This document shows, piece by piece, positions 14,589-22,761 of a DNA stretch of 33,999 bases (positions are counted from its first letter, which is position 1; each line of letters opens with the position of its first letter). The notes under the pieces are model-generated. The model did no database searches. It saw nothing but the letters and a program-made list of their open reading frames with translations, and was not told where the DNA came from. A program made the position numbers and the translations under genes. Origin of the DNA: a virus; the IMG/VR virus record IMGVR_UViG_3300024520_000289, positions 1 through 33,999 of that record; one strand, given 5' to 3'.

Positions 14589-16927
14589 GATGCCGCCAGA
14601 AGGTTGGAGGGGTAAGGGGACGGGTTCCTGACGACGATGGTGCAGTCCTTTGCGGTTCCCCGAACTGCGTACTGGAACTCACCAGTTTGAAGTGGGGCAG
14701 CGCCGACGACTTGGTCACTGAACCCTGGCTTGAGCCCGTTCATCTTGTAGACGTAGGTGTCGCGGTTAGTGGCGGTCACCTCTACCTGGAACGCTCTTGA
14801 GTTCGCGTACTGGATGTACCCGTTGAGTACTGACTGCTTGGTGTCGTACTCAGATACGAACCCAGAACCATCCTGAGTCTTCACGATGGGTACTGTGAAC
14901 GTGTACGTCATGTCGTAGGTGACGCCGCAGTAGAAGAAGGTCGGTGCCGCGCCTCGGACGTAGACGTTTCCACCGGAGTGCCGCGTCTGATGCCTTACTC
15001 CGGTTTGTCGGTCAACGACTTCAAACACGTCTGCTTCGTTGACTGAGTACGGGGGTGCGAAGTACGCTTCGTCGTTGACCGCGTCGTAGGTCACCGAAAC
15101 GTCTGCTTCCGTAAACCGCCGGTCTAAGTGCGTGACGTAGCTGCTGTCAGTGTCTGTGAAGCCAGTGGCGAGGTCGATCGACTCCAGCGTCAACCCACTC
15201 GACCGTTCGACGAGCAAGTAGAGGCGGTTCTCGATGAACGCCATATGGTGGACTGTGTCAGTCGCGCCGAACGTCCATTTCCCCCACGAGGACATGACCT
15301 TCTCTTGTCCAGACCACATCCACTTGTAGAACCAGAGTGTGTTCCTGGTTGCATGGTCGTCCGTCTTGACGACCAGGGTGTCCTCAAGGGTGGTCAGGAC
15401 CATGTGGTCTACAGCACCCTCGATGTAGTTGGGAACCTGGGCGGACACGTCAAACCCAAGGAACGTGTCTTCGTTTTGGCCGCTGAACAGTTCCCGAACC
15501 CCGCTCTGGTCACCTCTTGGGAACGCGAAGAACATCGAACGACCCGCGCTCACTGGTCTGAGGTTGACGAAGTTCTCGAACTCGCTGATCGGTGTGATGG
15601 ACACCGTCCTGGGGGAGAGTATCTCGCTGCCGCGTAGAACAAACTGCGAGAACTGAGATCCGAGGATCATGTCTTCGTTGTGTGGGAGTGCCCATCTCAG
15701 GTGCGCTGGACGGTTGTGGTTCAGCTTAACGTCAATGGGTGCTGTGTCGCGCAGCGTCAGCATCGTCGTGCGCCAGACGTTGAAGTACTGACGTGTCTCC
15801 GACAGGAGGACTGCACCAGAACCAAGCATGCCCAGGCGATCTTTGTAGAAGAAGATGTCCTCGACAGGGGCTCCGATTAGGGCTGGAGGGGGGACCGACG
15901 CGGCGTCACCGACTGCCCTGTCATCCCAGGTGATCGGCCCGAAGGTGAAGGTTCCGTCCGACTCGCGCACCAACTGATGCGGCATGGTCGAGGCATCGAC
16001 CTTGTACTGCTCGCCCTCAGCTGCGGTCTCCACCCAGAGCCCGGTGGAGAACGGTTCGTTATCCTCGTCGTCAACTCGGAACTTGACGTAGTAGTCGTCC
16101 CCGTCGATCTCCGCGTCACCGATCACCTTCATCACGGTGCCGTGGTAGCAGATCTCGGGCAAGTACCCAGCCACCCTGGGTACTTCACGGTGAGCGACCG
16201 ACAGGACGGTGTCTCCTACGCTATCGTTAGCGGCGATGAACTCGATGGTTGTCGGGCTAGCCCCTGCGAGACGTATTACAGAACCCTGGTAGTTGATGGT
16301 GATTCCGGGGATCGTCCCCAACCCGACTCCGAGTTGGCTTGAGATCGCAGAGGTTTGGATTGTGGAGAGTTCACCAGCCAACGCTGCACTTCCGTCCCAG
16401 GTGTAAACTGTTGAGTAGTACGTTGTACCGCTAACGCGGACGCGAACTGCGTATTCGGTCTTGTACGAGCCCTGTCGTACAAATATGAATGCCTCGGTGT
16501 AAGCAGCGTCCTCATCGATCGTATCGGCGTCCATCGCCGTCGTGACTTGCTTGTTCACAACGAACGTGTAGTCGCTGACTGTGGTCAACTCAACGTCGTC
16601 GGACGATGCCATAGAACTCAGGTAGCTGTACCCACCTGGGGCGTTCACGGTCTTCGTCACGCCTGCCGCATCCCAGACGCTCACTCCTGAACTGGTGACC
16701 TTGACCATGTACTGCTCGGTCCCGTCACGGTTGATCGTGTGGTACTTGGAGTTTGCGGTGGCAGTTCCGAGGTCTGCTATGTGTTCTGTCGGTGGTCTCT
16801 TGGTCACCCCATCAACTGGTGAGAACCAACAGTTCTCAGCGGCCTCGCACTGGTCAGGACGACGAAGCGCCGGGGCCTGCTGCGACACACCACCTATGAG
16901 GTTTCGCGCTTCGGTTTTGATCAGCAT
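14546..16927 (-). CDS. Tail tubular protein B (T7 gp12-like)
   Basis: A 793-residue nozzle protein (T7 gp12 is 794 aa), forming the end of the short tail. The N-terminus is diagnostic: NLIGGVSQQAPALRRPDQ, then ENCWFSPVDGVTKRPP, matching NLKGGISQQPDILRYPDQ and the GLQKRPP of T7. The rest is beta-rich with many Thr, Ser, Tyr and Trp, as expected for the nozzle beta-propeller. It starts two bases after the stop of tail tubular protein A, and its end overlaps the gp13-like gene. Identification is secure. Confidence 0.95.
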   Translation of the reverse strand: MLIKTEARNLIGGVSQQAPALRRPDQCEAAENCWFSPVDGVTKRPPTEHIADLGTATANSKYHTINRDGTEQYMVKVTSSGVSVWDAAGVTKTVNAPGGYSYLSSMASSDDVELTTVSDYTFVVNKQVTTAMDADTIDEDAAYTEAFIFVRQGSYKTEYAVRVRVSGTTYYSTVYTWDGSAALAGELSTIQTSAISSQLGVGLGTIPGITINYQGSVIRLAGASPTTIEFIAANDSVGDTVLSVAHREVPRVAGYLPEICYHGTVMKVIGDAEIDGDDYYVKFRVDDEDNEPFSTGLWVETAAEGEQYKVDASTMPHQLVRESDGTFTFGPITWDDRAVGDAASVPPPALIGAPVEDIFFYKDRLGMLGSGAVLLSETRQYFNVWRTTMLTLRDTAPIDVKLNHNRPAHLRWALPHNEDMILGSQFSQFVLRGSEILSPRTVSITPISEFENFVNLRPVSAGRSMFFAFPRGDQSGVRELFSGQNEDTFLGFDVSAQVPNYIEGAVDHMVLTTLEDTLVVKTDDHATRNTLWFYKWMWSGQEKVMSSWGKWTFGATDTVHHMAFIENRLYLLVERSSGLTLESIDLATGFTDTDSSYVTHLDRRFTEADVSVTYDAVNDEAYFAPPYSVNEADVFEVVDRQTGVRHQTRHSGGNVYVRGAAPTFFYCGVTYDMTYTFTVPIVKTQDGSGFVSEYDTKQSVLNGYIQYANSRAFQVEVTATNRDTYVYKMNGLKPGFSDQVVGAAPLQTGEFQYAVRGTAKDCTIVVRNPSPYPSNLLAASWEIRYRGRASRLQ

Positions 16928-16929
16928 GG

Positions 16930-17511
16930 TCAGATGTCCAGGGGCCTTGCTCTGTTGATGTAGCTCATGTCCGATGGAGCGAACATGTTGTAGTTGCCGA
17001 GTTTCAACTCGTGCCGACGCAGCGACATGTACGACTCTTGCTCGTCCTGCCTCGTGTATCGAGACAATGCGTCGTCACCGATCGACTGGTCGCAGTAGCG
17101 GCGTGCGGCTTTGATTGCGATGTAGCGGCGAGCCTGCTCTGGGAGGTCTTCCCAGTCGAGCATCTCTACGACGTGCGCTGACACAGACTCGACGGTGCTG
17201 AAGTCTGTACTGGCCTCGATGAGGTCGAAGAGGTTCCCACCCCTGACGGTGTACCGGGCGTCTGCTGTGTCCACGCGGACGACTGCGTCACGCATTGGTA
17301 TGACACCGTTCGCGTCCACCTGGAGGGTCTGGCACGTCCGGTTCCACGACCAACCGAGTGACTGCACCTCGCGATCGATGTCGTCGAGGGTTGCTTCAGC
17401 CATGACTGATTGCACGCCAGCGTTGTCGCTAAGGTTGGCGACTGGAGTCTCACCGGCAGCGCGGAGGATCGCATTCACCGCGTCAATGCGGGATGTCTTT
17501 GCTGGTGGCAT
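16930..17511 (-). CDS. Tail tubular protein A (T7 gp11-like)
   Basis: A 193-residue adaptor joining portal and nozzle (T7 gp11 is 196 aa). I start it at the ATG at 17511, preceded by AGGACTC, rather than at an upstream ATG that lies beside the terminator. The product then begins MPPAKTSRIDAVNAILRAAGETPV, comparable with SAVNDILASIGEPPV in T7. The signature IDREVQSLGWSWN matches the INRQIQSRGWTFN of T7. It is the first gene after the strong terminator that follows the capsid gene. Thus its transcription depends on read-through, as in T7. Confidence 0.93.
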   Translation of the reverse strand: MPPAKTSRIDAVNAILRAAGETPVANLSDNAGVQSVMAEATLDDIDREVQSLGWSWNRTCQTLQVDANGVIPMRDAVVRVDTADARYTVRGGNLFDLIEASTDFSTVESVSAHVVEMLDWEDLPEQARRYIAIKAARRYCDQSIGDDALSRYTRQDEQESYMSLRRHELKLGNYNMFAPSDMSYINRARPLDI

Positions 17512-17525
17512 CTTGAGTCCTGACG

Positions 17526-17566
17526 AAAAAAAGCTGGGGAGCCCCAATTAAGGGAACTCCCCAGCT
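17526..17566 (-). terminator. Strong intrinsic terminator after the capsid gene (T-phi equivalent)
   Basis: In minus-strand RNA a perfect 10-bp stem (AGCTGGGGAG at 17557-17566 pairing with its complement at 17532-17541, loop of 15) is followed by seven U residues (17526-17532 as A on the plus strand). This is a classic rho-independent terminator. It lies 25 bases after the capsid stop, exactly where T7 has T-phi. It should be leaky, giving a high capsid to tail transcript ratio. Confidence 0.92.
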
Positions 17567-17591
17567 ATGGGAGAGAGAGAGAGCGGTTGCG

Positions 17592-18644
17592 TTAGAACGC
17601 GAGGGTCGGGGCAGCGGCGATGTTGTTCAGTTCGACAACACCTTCGGGGCGAAGCTCACCGTGGCCCATCTGGTAGCCAGCGACCAGGAGGTCACCGCGT
17701 AGCTCGATCTTCCGCTCGGTTTCGAGCGAGATCTCGGAGCCGATCGCGGACGCGACAGCACCACCCCAGAATGCAAGCGCAACAGGCGCATTCGTACCGG
17801 AAAGGTCTTCCTGGTACTCGTTGCCTTCTGATCCTGCCGTGGAGCCGTCGATCTTGTGATCAACGCCGTCGTAGTCGTCGGTCGGGAAGTTGTTCGTCTC
17901 GATCAACTGGAAGCCGTGGAGCATCCCGACGAAGCCTTCCTTGATCGATCCGTTGGGCGGGTTGAAGTCGGCGTTGATCGCCTCGCGGCCAGCGGTGGAG
18001 TTGATGAGCTTCTCCATCGTCGCCGGGGTGATGAGACCGTAGAACGCGCCGTCCTGGGGAATGTTCTTCTCCATCAGGACACGGCGTGCATAGGCGAACC
18101 CGTCCACGATTTCGGAAGCGGTCTCGTCAGCGCCGCCATCTCCGGTCACGTCGTAGAACTCGCCTTGCGGGGCTGCGGTGTACGACTGCGCTTGCCGCCT
18201 GCGGGCAGCACGGCACAGCACGCGGATGACGTTCTTGTCCGCCTCGACTGCGAGGGCGTGGGCCATCTCCTTGGTGTACTCCTGGCGAGCATCCCAGTAC
18301 GCGATCATCTCTTCCACCTTGTCAACGACAACGGCGGTGAGACGCTCACGGTCCAAGAAGATCGACTTGTCGCCCTGGGCGATGGTCTGGAGCCAGCTGC
18401 TGTCAACGAGGATGTTGTCCCCAGCGCGGTGGTACTTGGTGGACAAGCCGCCGAGTGCCGGGAAGAGAGCGGCCTTCGCGCCAGCAGCGACGGTCTTCAC
18501 GCGGTGGAGTGCGCGAGTCTTGAACTGCTCTTTGAACTCAGCGATGACTTCGCCACCGAACTGCTTCAGGGCGAGAGCGGAGCGGAGAGTCGCAGCGGCT
18601 GAGTCAGCTGACGACGGGTTCTGAGGAATGGGGTTGAGAGCCAT
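17592..18644 (-). CDS. Major capsid protein (T7 gp10-like)
   Basis: A 350-residue HK97-fold shell protein (T7 gp10A is 345 aa). The N-terminal arm (1-30) is Ser/Ala-rich, followed by the E-loop region with LSTKYHRAGDNI (about 68-79), then LVDSSWLQ and the long spine helix (DKVEEMIAYWDARQEYTKEMAHALA). The final part has FWGGAVASAIGSEISLETERK, typical of T7-like capsids. A strong AGGAGG ribosome-binding site precedes the ATG at 18644. It is flanked by a 138-base intergenic region upstream and the strong terminator downstream, so it is the best-expressed gene by layout. No frameshift-extended form is evident. Confidence 0.96.
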   Translation of the reverse strand: MALNPIPQNPSSADSAAATLRSALALKQFGGEVIAEFKEQFKTRALHRVKTVAAGAKAALFPALGGLSTKYHRAGDNILVDSSWLQTIAQGDKSIFLDRERLTAVVVDKVEEMIAYWDARQEYTKEMAHALAVEADKNVIRVLCRAARRRQAQSYTAAPQGEFYDVTGDGGADETASEIVDGFAYARRVLMEKNIPQDGAFYGLITPATMEKLINSTAGREAINADFNPPNGSIKEGFVGMLHGFQLIETNNFPTDDYDGVDHKIDGSTAGSEGNEYQEDLSGTNAPVALAFWGGAVASAIGSEISLETERKIELRGDLLVAGYQMGHGELRPEGVVELNNIAAAPTLAF

Positions 18645-18782
18645 GTTACTGGCCTCCTGATTACTTGGTGTTGCGTGTGTGTGTTAAGGAGACCTGGGGT
18701 CTCACTGGTTTGTTGCGACTGTTCACGTTCCAGGTTGTCCGCCGTAGCGGGCCAAGGTGTTACTGGTCGAAACGAATCTGGG
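18645..18782 (-). promoter_or_regulatory. Leader region of the capsid gene, probable late promoter
   Basis: These 138 bases between scaffold and capsid hold no ORF worth calling. They contain a 6-bp stem-loop GAGACC-TGG-GGTCTC (18689-18703) and the strong ribosome-binding site AGGAGG just before the capsid ATG. T7 has promoter phi10 here. I could not derive a promoter consensus from this window, so its presence is inferred from position. The stem may protect or process the capsid mRNA. Confidence 0.4.
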
Positions 18783-19544
18783 TTAGAAGTACGAAGCAGC
18801 GAGTCGCTTCTGTACGGATTGGCGGAACTGTTCGCTCCGCTTGTACTCGGGCTTCGAGATGTCCTCGATGAAGTCGTTGTAGCTGACGTACCCGTTGTTC
18901 CCCGAACCGACACCGTCGCCTGACAGCGTGCGCTGTGGCTTTACCGATGAGTTCTGGCGGAACCTTGCGTTCAGGCCTTTGACGGCTTCGGTGGCTGCGA
19001 CTTCGTTGCCGCTGTTGACGGCTTCGTTGAACGTCGTGGTCTCGGACTCATTGAGTTGAGTCGAGGCCCACTCGATCATCTGCGAGTAACCGTCCTTGCC
19101 ACCCGCGACTGTCATCAGTCTGTCCTGCATCTGCGAAGCCAGCGCGAACTGACCAGCCATGAACTGGTTGATCATGGCGTCGGACACGCCGGGGATGTCC
19201 GCTTTGACTTTCGCGATAGCTTCGTCCGAGAGCTTCCCAGACTCTACGTCGTAGCTGTCTGAGAACTGCTCGAAGTAGTCGTCTGGCTTCTCTGTCGGCT
19301 CTCCCGTTCCCTCTGTCGTGGGTTCCGCTGGTACGCTCTCTTCTTGAGTGCCCTGGTCCTCGGTGCTGCCACCTCTTGTCTTCTCCAGTTCGAGGTAGCT
19401 ACTCAACAACGCTTCCTGGTTGAGCGAGCCGTCCTCCTGCCGGAACTTCTCGGGCACGTCTGGTTGCGTGGGAGCTTCGGCATCAGGCTCGGGCTTCGCG
19501 GTCGGGTCGTTGCTCAGTGCTTCCGTTGAGGGCTTGATGTCCAT
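18783..19544 (-). CDS. Capsid assembly scaffold protein (T7 gp9-like)
   Basis: A 253-residue acidic scaffold (T7 gp9 is 307 aa). The first 110 residues are disordered and rich in Pro, Glu, Thr and Asp. Short helical parts follow, including EKFRQEDGSLNQEALLSSYLE (about 32-52), a motif shared by podovirus scaffolds. The C-terminal 40 residues are basic and aromatic (ending RLAASYF), the usual capsid-contact region. It guides capsid assembly and leaves the procapsid before or during packaging. A GGAG site precedes the ATG. The start lies within the end of the metallopeptidase-like gene (62-base overlap). Confidence 0.9.
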   Translation of the reverse strand: MDIKPSTEALSNDPTAKPEPDAEAPTQPDVPEKFRQEDGSLNQEALLSSYLELEKTRGGSTEDQGTQEESVPAEPTTEGTGEPTEKPDDYFEQFSDSYDVESGKLSDEAIAKVKADIPGVSDAMINQFMAGQFALASQMQDRLMTVAGGKDGYSQMIEWASTQLNESETTTFNEAVNSGNEVAATEAVKGLNARFRQNSSVKPQRTLSGDGVGSGNNGYVSYNDFIEDISKPEYKRSEQFRQSVQKRLAASYF

Positions 19545-19839
19545 CAGTGTCTCCGAGGATCTCGTTGACGATCCTCATCGCTTCCTTTGGGTTGTCTTTG
19601 ACGAAGGAGCCAAGGGCTTGCTCAAGAACTCGCACTTGAGACTCTTCGAGGTCGAGTCCGTACATGTCAGATATGGCGTGCAAGACCTCGTGCAGCAACG
19701 TCAGGGCTCGTGCTGCGCCCTTCAGTGATTGGTTCAGGAGGATTTCGGCGTCAAGCCAATCCCACCTCCCCATGTCACCAGACTCGTCGTCCGCAGGCAT
19801 AGGTTTCACATGCACATGTTGGGCACCCAGCCGGATCAC
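19483..19839 (-). CDS. Small HExxH metallopeptidase-like protein
   Basis: A 118-residue protein with the zinc-peptidase motif LLHEVLHAISD (48-58). His50, Glu51 and His54 would form the catalytic and metal site, and Glu65 or Glu66 downstream could be the third ligand. The context LLHEVLHAISDxxGLDLEES and the following FVKDNP resemble small phage and ImmA/IrrE-like metallopeptidases. It begins with GTG overlapping the portal stop (GTGA). Its last 20 residues overlap the scaffold start. T7 has no gene between portal and scaffold. An assembly-related processing role or a regulatory peptidase merely placed here are both possible. The fold call is fairly good; substrate is unknown. Confidence 0.75.
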   Translation of the reverse strand: MIRLGAQHVHVKPMPADDESGDMGRWDWLDAEILLNQSLKGAARALTLLHEVLHAISDMYGLDLEESQVRVLEQALGSFVKDNPKEAMRIVNEILGDTDGHQALNGSTEQRPDREARA

Positions 19840-21416
19840 TGCTGATCCCCCTGGGCAGCGGCGTTGTTGATGACTGGAGCGGTGCCCTGTTGCACCAGGG
19901 ATTGAGCGGCTTGCATCATCTGGGCTTGCTGCTGCTCTTGGGCGATCTGCTCTTCGCTCTTGATGAGTCCCTCGATGCGGACGCCAGCGTTGGCGAACAG
20001 GAAGTCCACCAGAGGGCCGAGGTTCGTTACGGCGGCTACTTGGTCCGGGCCGATGACACCCTGCATGACCCGGAAGACTGAGCGCACTCGCTCCAGTTCT
20101 TGGAATCTCCCCAGCGCATCAACCCCAGTGACGATGGTCGGGTGGATGTGGTCCTTCAGCTTGCCCTCGAACTTCGGGAGTCGCCCTTCGCTCTGTAGAC
20201 GGGAGAGGAGGCGTTTGATCAGGGGAAGCTGGAACTCCTGTGCGAGGATCGAGTACACGCCACCGAGTGCCGCTTCGAGATCCTGGGCGACGAAGCTGAT
20301 CTCGCCCATTGTGACGCGCTCGGCCTGCCGGGTAGCACTGCGGTTCAGAAGGAACGCATCCTCCAGCCGCTGAGCGATGACAGACTTCTCTTGCATCACG
20401 ACCTGGAAGTCGTGGAACTTCTGTACCTGGGCGAAGCTGATGTCGTCGGCGTCTCCATAGACCCAGTCACCGTTCTCAGCCTCGTTCATGTCGTGGGGGT
20501 CGGTCGTCCCATTGGGGGAGACGAGGCCGACAAGGCGTGCCATAGCAAGCGCACCGTCAACCGTGGCGCGGCTCAGGCGTTCGATGGCTGAGAGGTCACC
20601 GAAGTATTCCTCGATGAGTCCACGACCGTAGTCCTCACCAGCGACCTTCGTCCAGCGTAGGACGTGGAACGGGGTCTCGTCTTTGAGGTACTCGCCCTCA
20701 CTGCCGGGTACGAGGGTTCCGTTGATCTCTTGGTGGACGTAGTACTTCCCGTCGCGGAGTACCACCTTGGTGAACACTTCGACAGTCTCTGTGTCCAGCG
20801 CCGCGCCAGCCCCGTACTGCTCCTGCGTCTGGAGGGCGAGTTCGCGCACGTCGTCAGGTAGAGCGTGCGGGCTTAGTTCCTCGCGGAGGACGAAGCACAA
20901 TACGTTGCCACGAGGGTCACGCTTGCAGACGTACATGGAGAGTGGGTAGAACTCCAGGCCACCCTCGTCTGGAAGGAACATGCACACGTTGCCCGCGCAG
21001 ACCAGATGCTTGAGTATCTCCGCACCAGACACACGCAGGCCCTGGTGTTCGACCTCCGCTTGAACCTCTTGTTCCATACCAGCGAAGACTCGATCCACGT
21101 CAGCGCGGAGTTCGATGGAATCCGGGTCTTCCCCGGCCAAAAGCTCACGAGCCACGCTGTCGGGTACGAGGCGGAACATCTGAGCGGACGGGGGAAGGAG
21201 TGTGAGCAGGAGCTTGGACGACAGGTGGTTGAGTCCACGAGCGCCGAGGCTTTGCTCAGGGTCTGCGAAGTCCCGAACTGCTGTGTGACCGTCTGGAGGC
21301 ACCAGAGAAGGTATGGTCAACGCCGACGCACGCCGCGCTCTACGCAAGAAAGCGTCTCGCTTGCCGCGCATAGAGTCGTAGATCTGCTTCGCGGTCTTTG
21401 CGTCGTAGTAGTTCAT
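19836..21416 (-). CDS. Portal / head-tail connector protein (T7 gp8-like)
   Basis: A 526-residue portal (T7 gp8 is 536 aa), forming the dodecameric ring at the packaging vertex. Landmarks are the N-terminal helix with KRDAFLRRARRASALTIPSL, GARGLNHLSSKLLLTLLPP (about 58-76) and the stem region SATRQAERVTMGEISFVAQDLE. These are all characteristic of T7-type connectors. The C-terminal 50 residues are Gln/Ala-rich (EEQIAQEQQQAQMMQAAQ). It is preceded by the small gp7.3-like gene and followed by the overlapping metallopeptidase-like gene. Identification is firm. Confidence 0.95.
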   Translation of the reverse strand: MNYYDAKTAKQIYDSMRGKRDAFLRRARRASALTIPSLVPPDGHTAVRDFADPEQSLGARGLNHLSSKLLLTLLPPSAQMFRLVPDSVARELLAGEDPDSIELRADVDRVFAGMEQEVQAEVEHQGLRVSGAEILKHLVCAGNVCMFLPDEGGLEFYPLSMYVCKRDPRGNVLCFVLREELSPHALPDDVRELALQTQEQYGAGAALDTETVEVFTKVVLRDGKYYVHQEINGTLVPGSEGEYLKDETPFHVLRWTKVAGEDYGRGLIEEYFGDLSAIERLSRATVDGALAMARLVGLVSPNGTTDPHDMNEAENGDWVYGDADDISFAQVQKFHDFQVVMQEKSVIAQRLEDAFLLNRSATRQAERVTMGEISFVAQDLEAALGGVYSILAQEFQLPLIKRLLSRLQSEGRLPKFEGKLKDHIHPTIVTGVDALGRFQELERVRSVFRVMQGVIGPDQVAAVTNLGPLVDFLFANAGVRIEGLIKSEEQIAQEQQQAQMMQAAQSLVQQGTAPVINNAAAQGDQQ

Positions 21417-21426
21417 GGGTGTGATC

Positions 21427-21630
21427 TCAGTAGGTCAGTCCTGTTCCTGACACTGGCACATTGACCGGGCTTTTCGGGATCGCGAGGTTCGGTTGCAATG
21501 CGCCCTTCCTCCTCCGCTTCCGTTGCGTTGTCCCTGAGCGGGCGGCTTTTGCAGTCGGCGCTGGCGCCGGGGGTGGCGGGGGTGGCGGTGGCGGGAGCGC
21601 GGGCATTTTCGGGCTGTTCATGAAGCACAT
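21427..21630 (-). CDS. Small Pro-rich virion-assembly protein (T7 gp7.3-like)
   Basis: A 67-residue protein beginning MCFMNSPKMPALPP and containing a run of nine prolines, then a basic segment (QRKRRRKG). It ends NLAIPKSPVNVPVSGTGLTY. Small proteins with a Pro-rich N-terminus and a conserved Gly-rich C-terminal end (SGTGLTY here, SSGGGINI in T7 gp7.3) directly before the portal gene occur across T7-like and marine podophages. T7 gp7.3 is needed for tail or adsorption function in the particle. The ATG at 21630 follows immediately after the previous stop, with GAGGG upstream. Another frame over the same bases is open but shows none of these features. Confidence 0.7.
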   Translation of the reverse strand: MCFMNSPKMPALPPPPPPPPPAPAPTAKAARSGTTQRKRRRKGALQPNLAIPKSPVNVPVSGTGLTY

Positions 21631-21825
21631 CTACTTGTGACCCTCTCTTCGCTGCTGTTGGTCGTGTTTGCGCCTGAGGAAGCGAACGACGTTGCGCTGG
21701 CCTGCTTCAAAATCGAGGCGACGAACGCCTGTCGCCCATGGTTTCGGCTCGTCCCGGTGGCGATACAGTTCTTCCAACTCTCTGATCAGTGCTTCCGGCA
21801 CCCTGGGGAAAGGTTTCAATGACAC
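21631..21825 (-). CDS. Small conserved phage protein, unknown function
   Basis: A 64-residue protein, MSLKPFPRVPEALIRELEELY, then FEAGQRNVVRFLRRKHDQQQ. The pattern of a proline-containing N-terminus, an amphipathic helix and an AGQRxVVRFL segment recurs in small proteins between the nuclease and portal genes of marine T7-like phages, as far as I recall; the function is not known. Its stop abuts the start of the gp7.3-like gene. It is the first gene after the 13-bp stem-loop, so it heads the structural transcript. Confidence 0.7.
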   Translation of the reverse strand: MSLKPFPRVPEALIRELEELYRHRDEPKPWATGVRRLDFEAGQRNVVRFLRRKHDQQQRREGHK

Positions 21826-21849
21826 CTACTTAATTCCAAAAAGTGTTAT

Positions 21850-21882
21850 GGGGTAAGCACTTACGATCGAAGTGCTTACCCC
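21850..21882 (-). terminator. Perfect 13-bp stem-loop between replication and structural genes
   Basis: GGGGTAAGCACTT (21850-21862) pairs perfectly with AAGTGCTTACCCC (21870-21882) around a 7-base loop. In minus-strand RNA a run of five U residues appears 7 bases after the stem (21838-21842). It could be a terminator, somewhat atypical because of that gap, or an RNase III site like those that process T7 mRNAs. It marks the border between DNA metabolism and virion genes. Confidence 0.65.
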
Positions 21883-21886
21883 TGGT

Positions 21887-22138
21887 TCAACTGCTGCCGA
21901 CCGAGATCACAACCTCGGCCCGTGTCTCGACCCAACATCTCGCACCGCAGGACAGTGGTCTCTCTCTGAAGACGACTTCGGATGGCCCATTCGTAATGAC
22001 GTGGTGGCCCCACAAGACGCCGTGTGAAGTCTGGATAGAGAAGACCGGACGGTCGCCTGAGTCCTTGGCGTTAGCCCTGAGGTTGGGCTGGTTGACATGA
22101 ATCCGCTTGAGGCGACCGGGCTTGAGCTTCAGCAGCAC
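21887..22138 (-). CDS. Conserved small marine podophage protein, unknown function
   Basis: An 83-residue, beta-rich protein. Segments such as LKPGRLKRIHVNQ (5-17), GVLWGHHVITNGPSEVVF and LSCGARCWVETRAEVVI match a short protein family that I know from cyanophage and other marine T7-like genomes, located near the exonuclease and dNMP kinase genes. No function is established. Its start lies within the last codons of the dNMP kinase gene, and the 13-bp stem-loop follows its stop. The family memory is mine and should be confirmed by a search. Confidence 0.75.
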   Translation of the reverse strand: MLLKLKPGRLKRIHVNQPNLRANAKDSGDRPVFSIQTSHGVLWGHHVITNGPSEVVFRERPLSCGARCWVETRAEVVISVGSS

Positions 22139-22761
22139 AGGTCACTACGGTTCATGTCCACGTCAAGCTGCCACTCCCGTTGGATGCGACCAGCGTGGCG
22201 TGCGCCCTTGCGCCTCAAGCGGGCGAGGTCGCCATCGTTCGAGACTACGCGGTCCCACTTCCAGTCTTGAAGCGCACACTCACTGATGTGGGTGTCGTCC
22301 GGTGACCCTGGTCGTTTCAAGTGAAGGAGTTCACCCCCATGGTCCTGAATGAGACGAGCCTCGTTCTCGAAGCGGACATCAGGGATGATGACAAATTTGG
22401 TGTATCCCCAATCCACCATGAAGGGGACCCAAGCCCACACGTCAACGTGAAAGGACTCCCTCATTGTCACGCCGACGTGCTGGAGGACTGACCTCGCGCT
22501 GAGGAATGTGTTGTCGTCGGGCGGCATGCCGATGTCGCGGGGAGTGACCCTGGTGAGGGTGTTCTTCTGCTCGTCAGTCCCCCAGCACTGTTCCCTGGTG
22601 AGACCGTACACCTCCATGCAGTAGTGCTTGAGCGGAGTCGCGAACGAGCAGATCACCGAATCGGGAAGGTACTCACACAACACATTCGCGAATGTGTCCT
22701 TGCCACTCTGCTTGCGAAACCCGATGCCGATGAACTTCACCTCAGTCTTGGTGGGCTCCAT
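22129..22761 (-). CDS. Deoxynucleoside monophosphate kinase
   Basis: A 210-residue P-loop kinase related to phage dNMP kinases (T4 gp1 type), which phosphorylate dNMPs from degraded host DNA to dNDPs for phage replication. The P-loop is GFRKQSGKDT (14-23), with Lys21. A helical lid region follows (MPPDDNTFLSARSVLQHVGVTMRE), and then FVIIPDVRFENEARLI (about 122-137), where the Asp-Val-Arg-Phe-Glu-Asn-Glu signature is typical. The ATG at 22761 is inside the exonuclease gene, with GGAGAG upstream. Physical coupling to the exonuclease makes sense, since one supplies the nucleotides the other uses. Confidence 0.88.
   Translation of the reverse strand: MEPTKTEVKFIGIGFRKQSGKDTFANVLCEYLPDSVICSFATPLKHYCMEVYGLTREQCWGTDEQKNTLTRVTPRDIGMPPDDNTFLSARSVLQHVGVTMRESFHVDVWAWVPFMVDWGYTKFVIIPDVRFENEARLIQDHGGELLHLKRPGSPDDTHISECALQDWKWDRVVSNDGDLARLRRKGARHAGRIQREWQLDVDMNRSDLCC

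Noticed and set aside
17856-18602. Plus-strand frame of 248 codons antisense to the capsid gene
   Set aside because: Antisense to the firmly identified capsid gene and without any family feature.
21413-21628. Alternative minus-strand frame overlapping the gp7.3-like gene and ending in an ATGA overlap with the portal start
   Set aside because: The overlap is attractive, but the product lacks any recognisable feature. The other frame has the Pro-rich start and Gly-rich end typical of this position.
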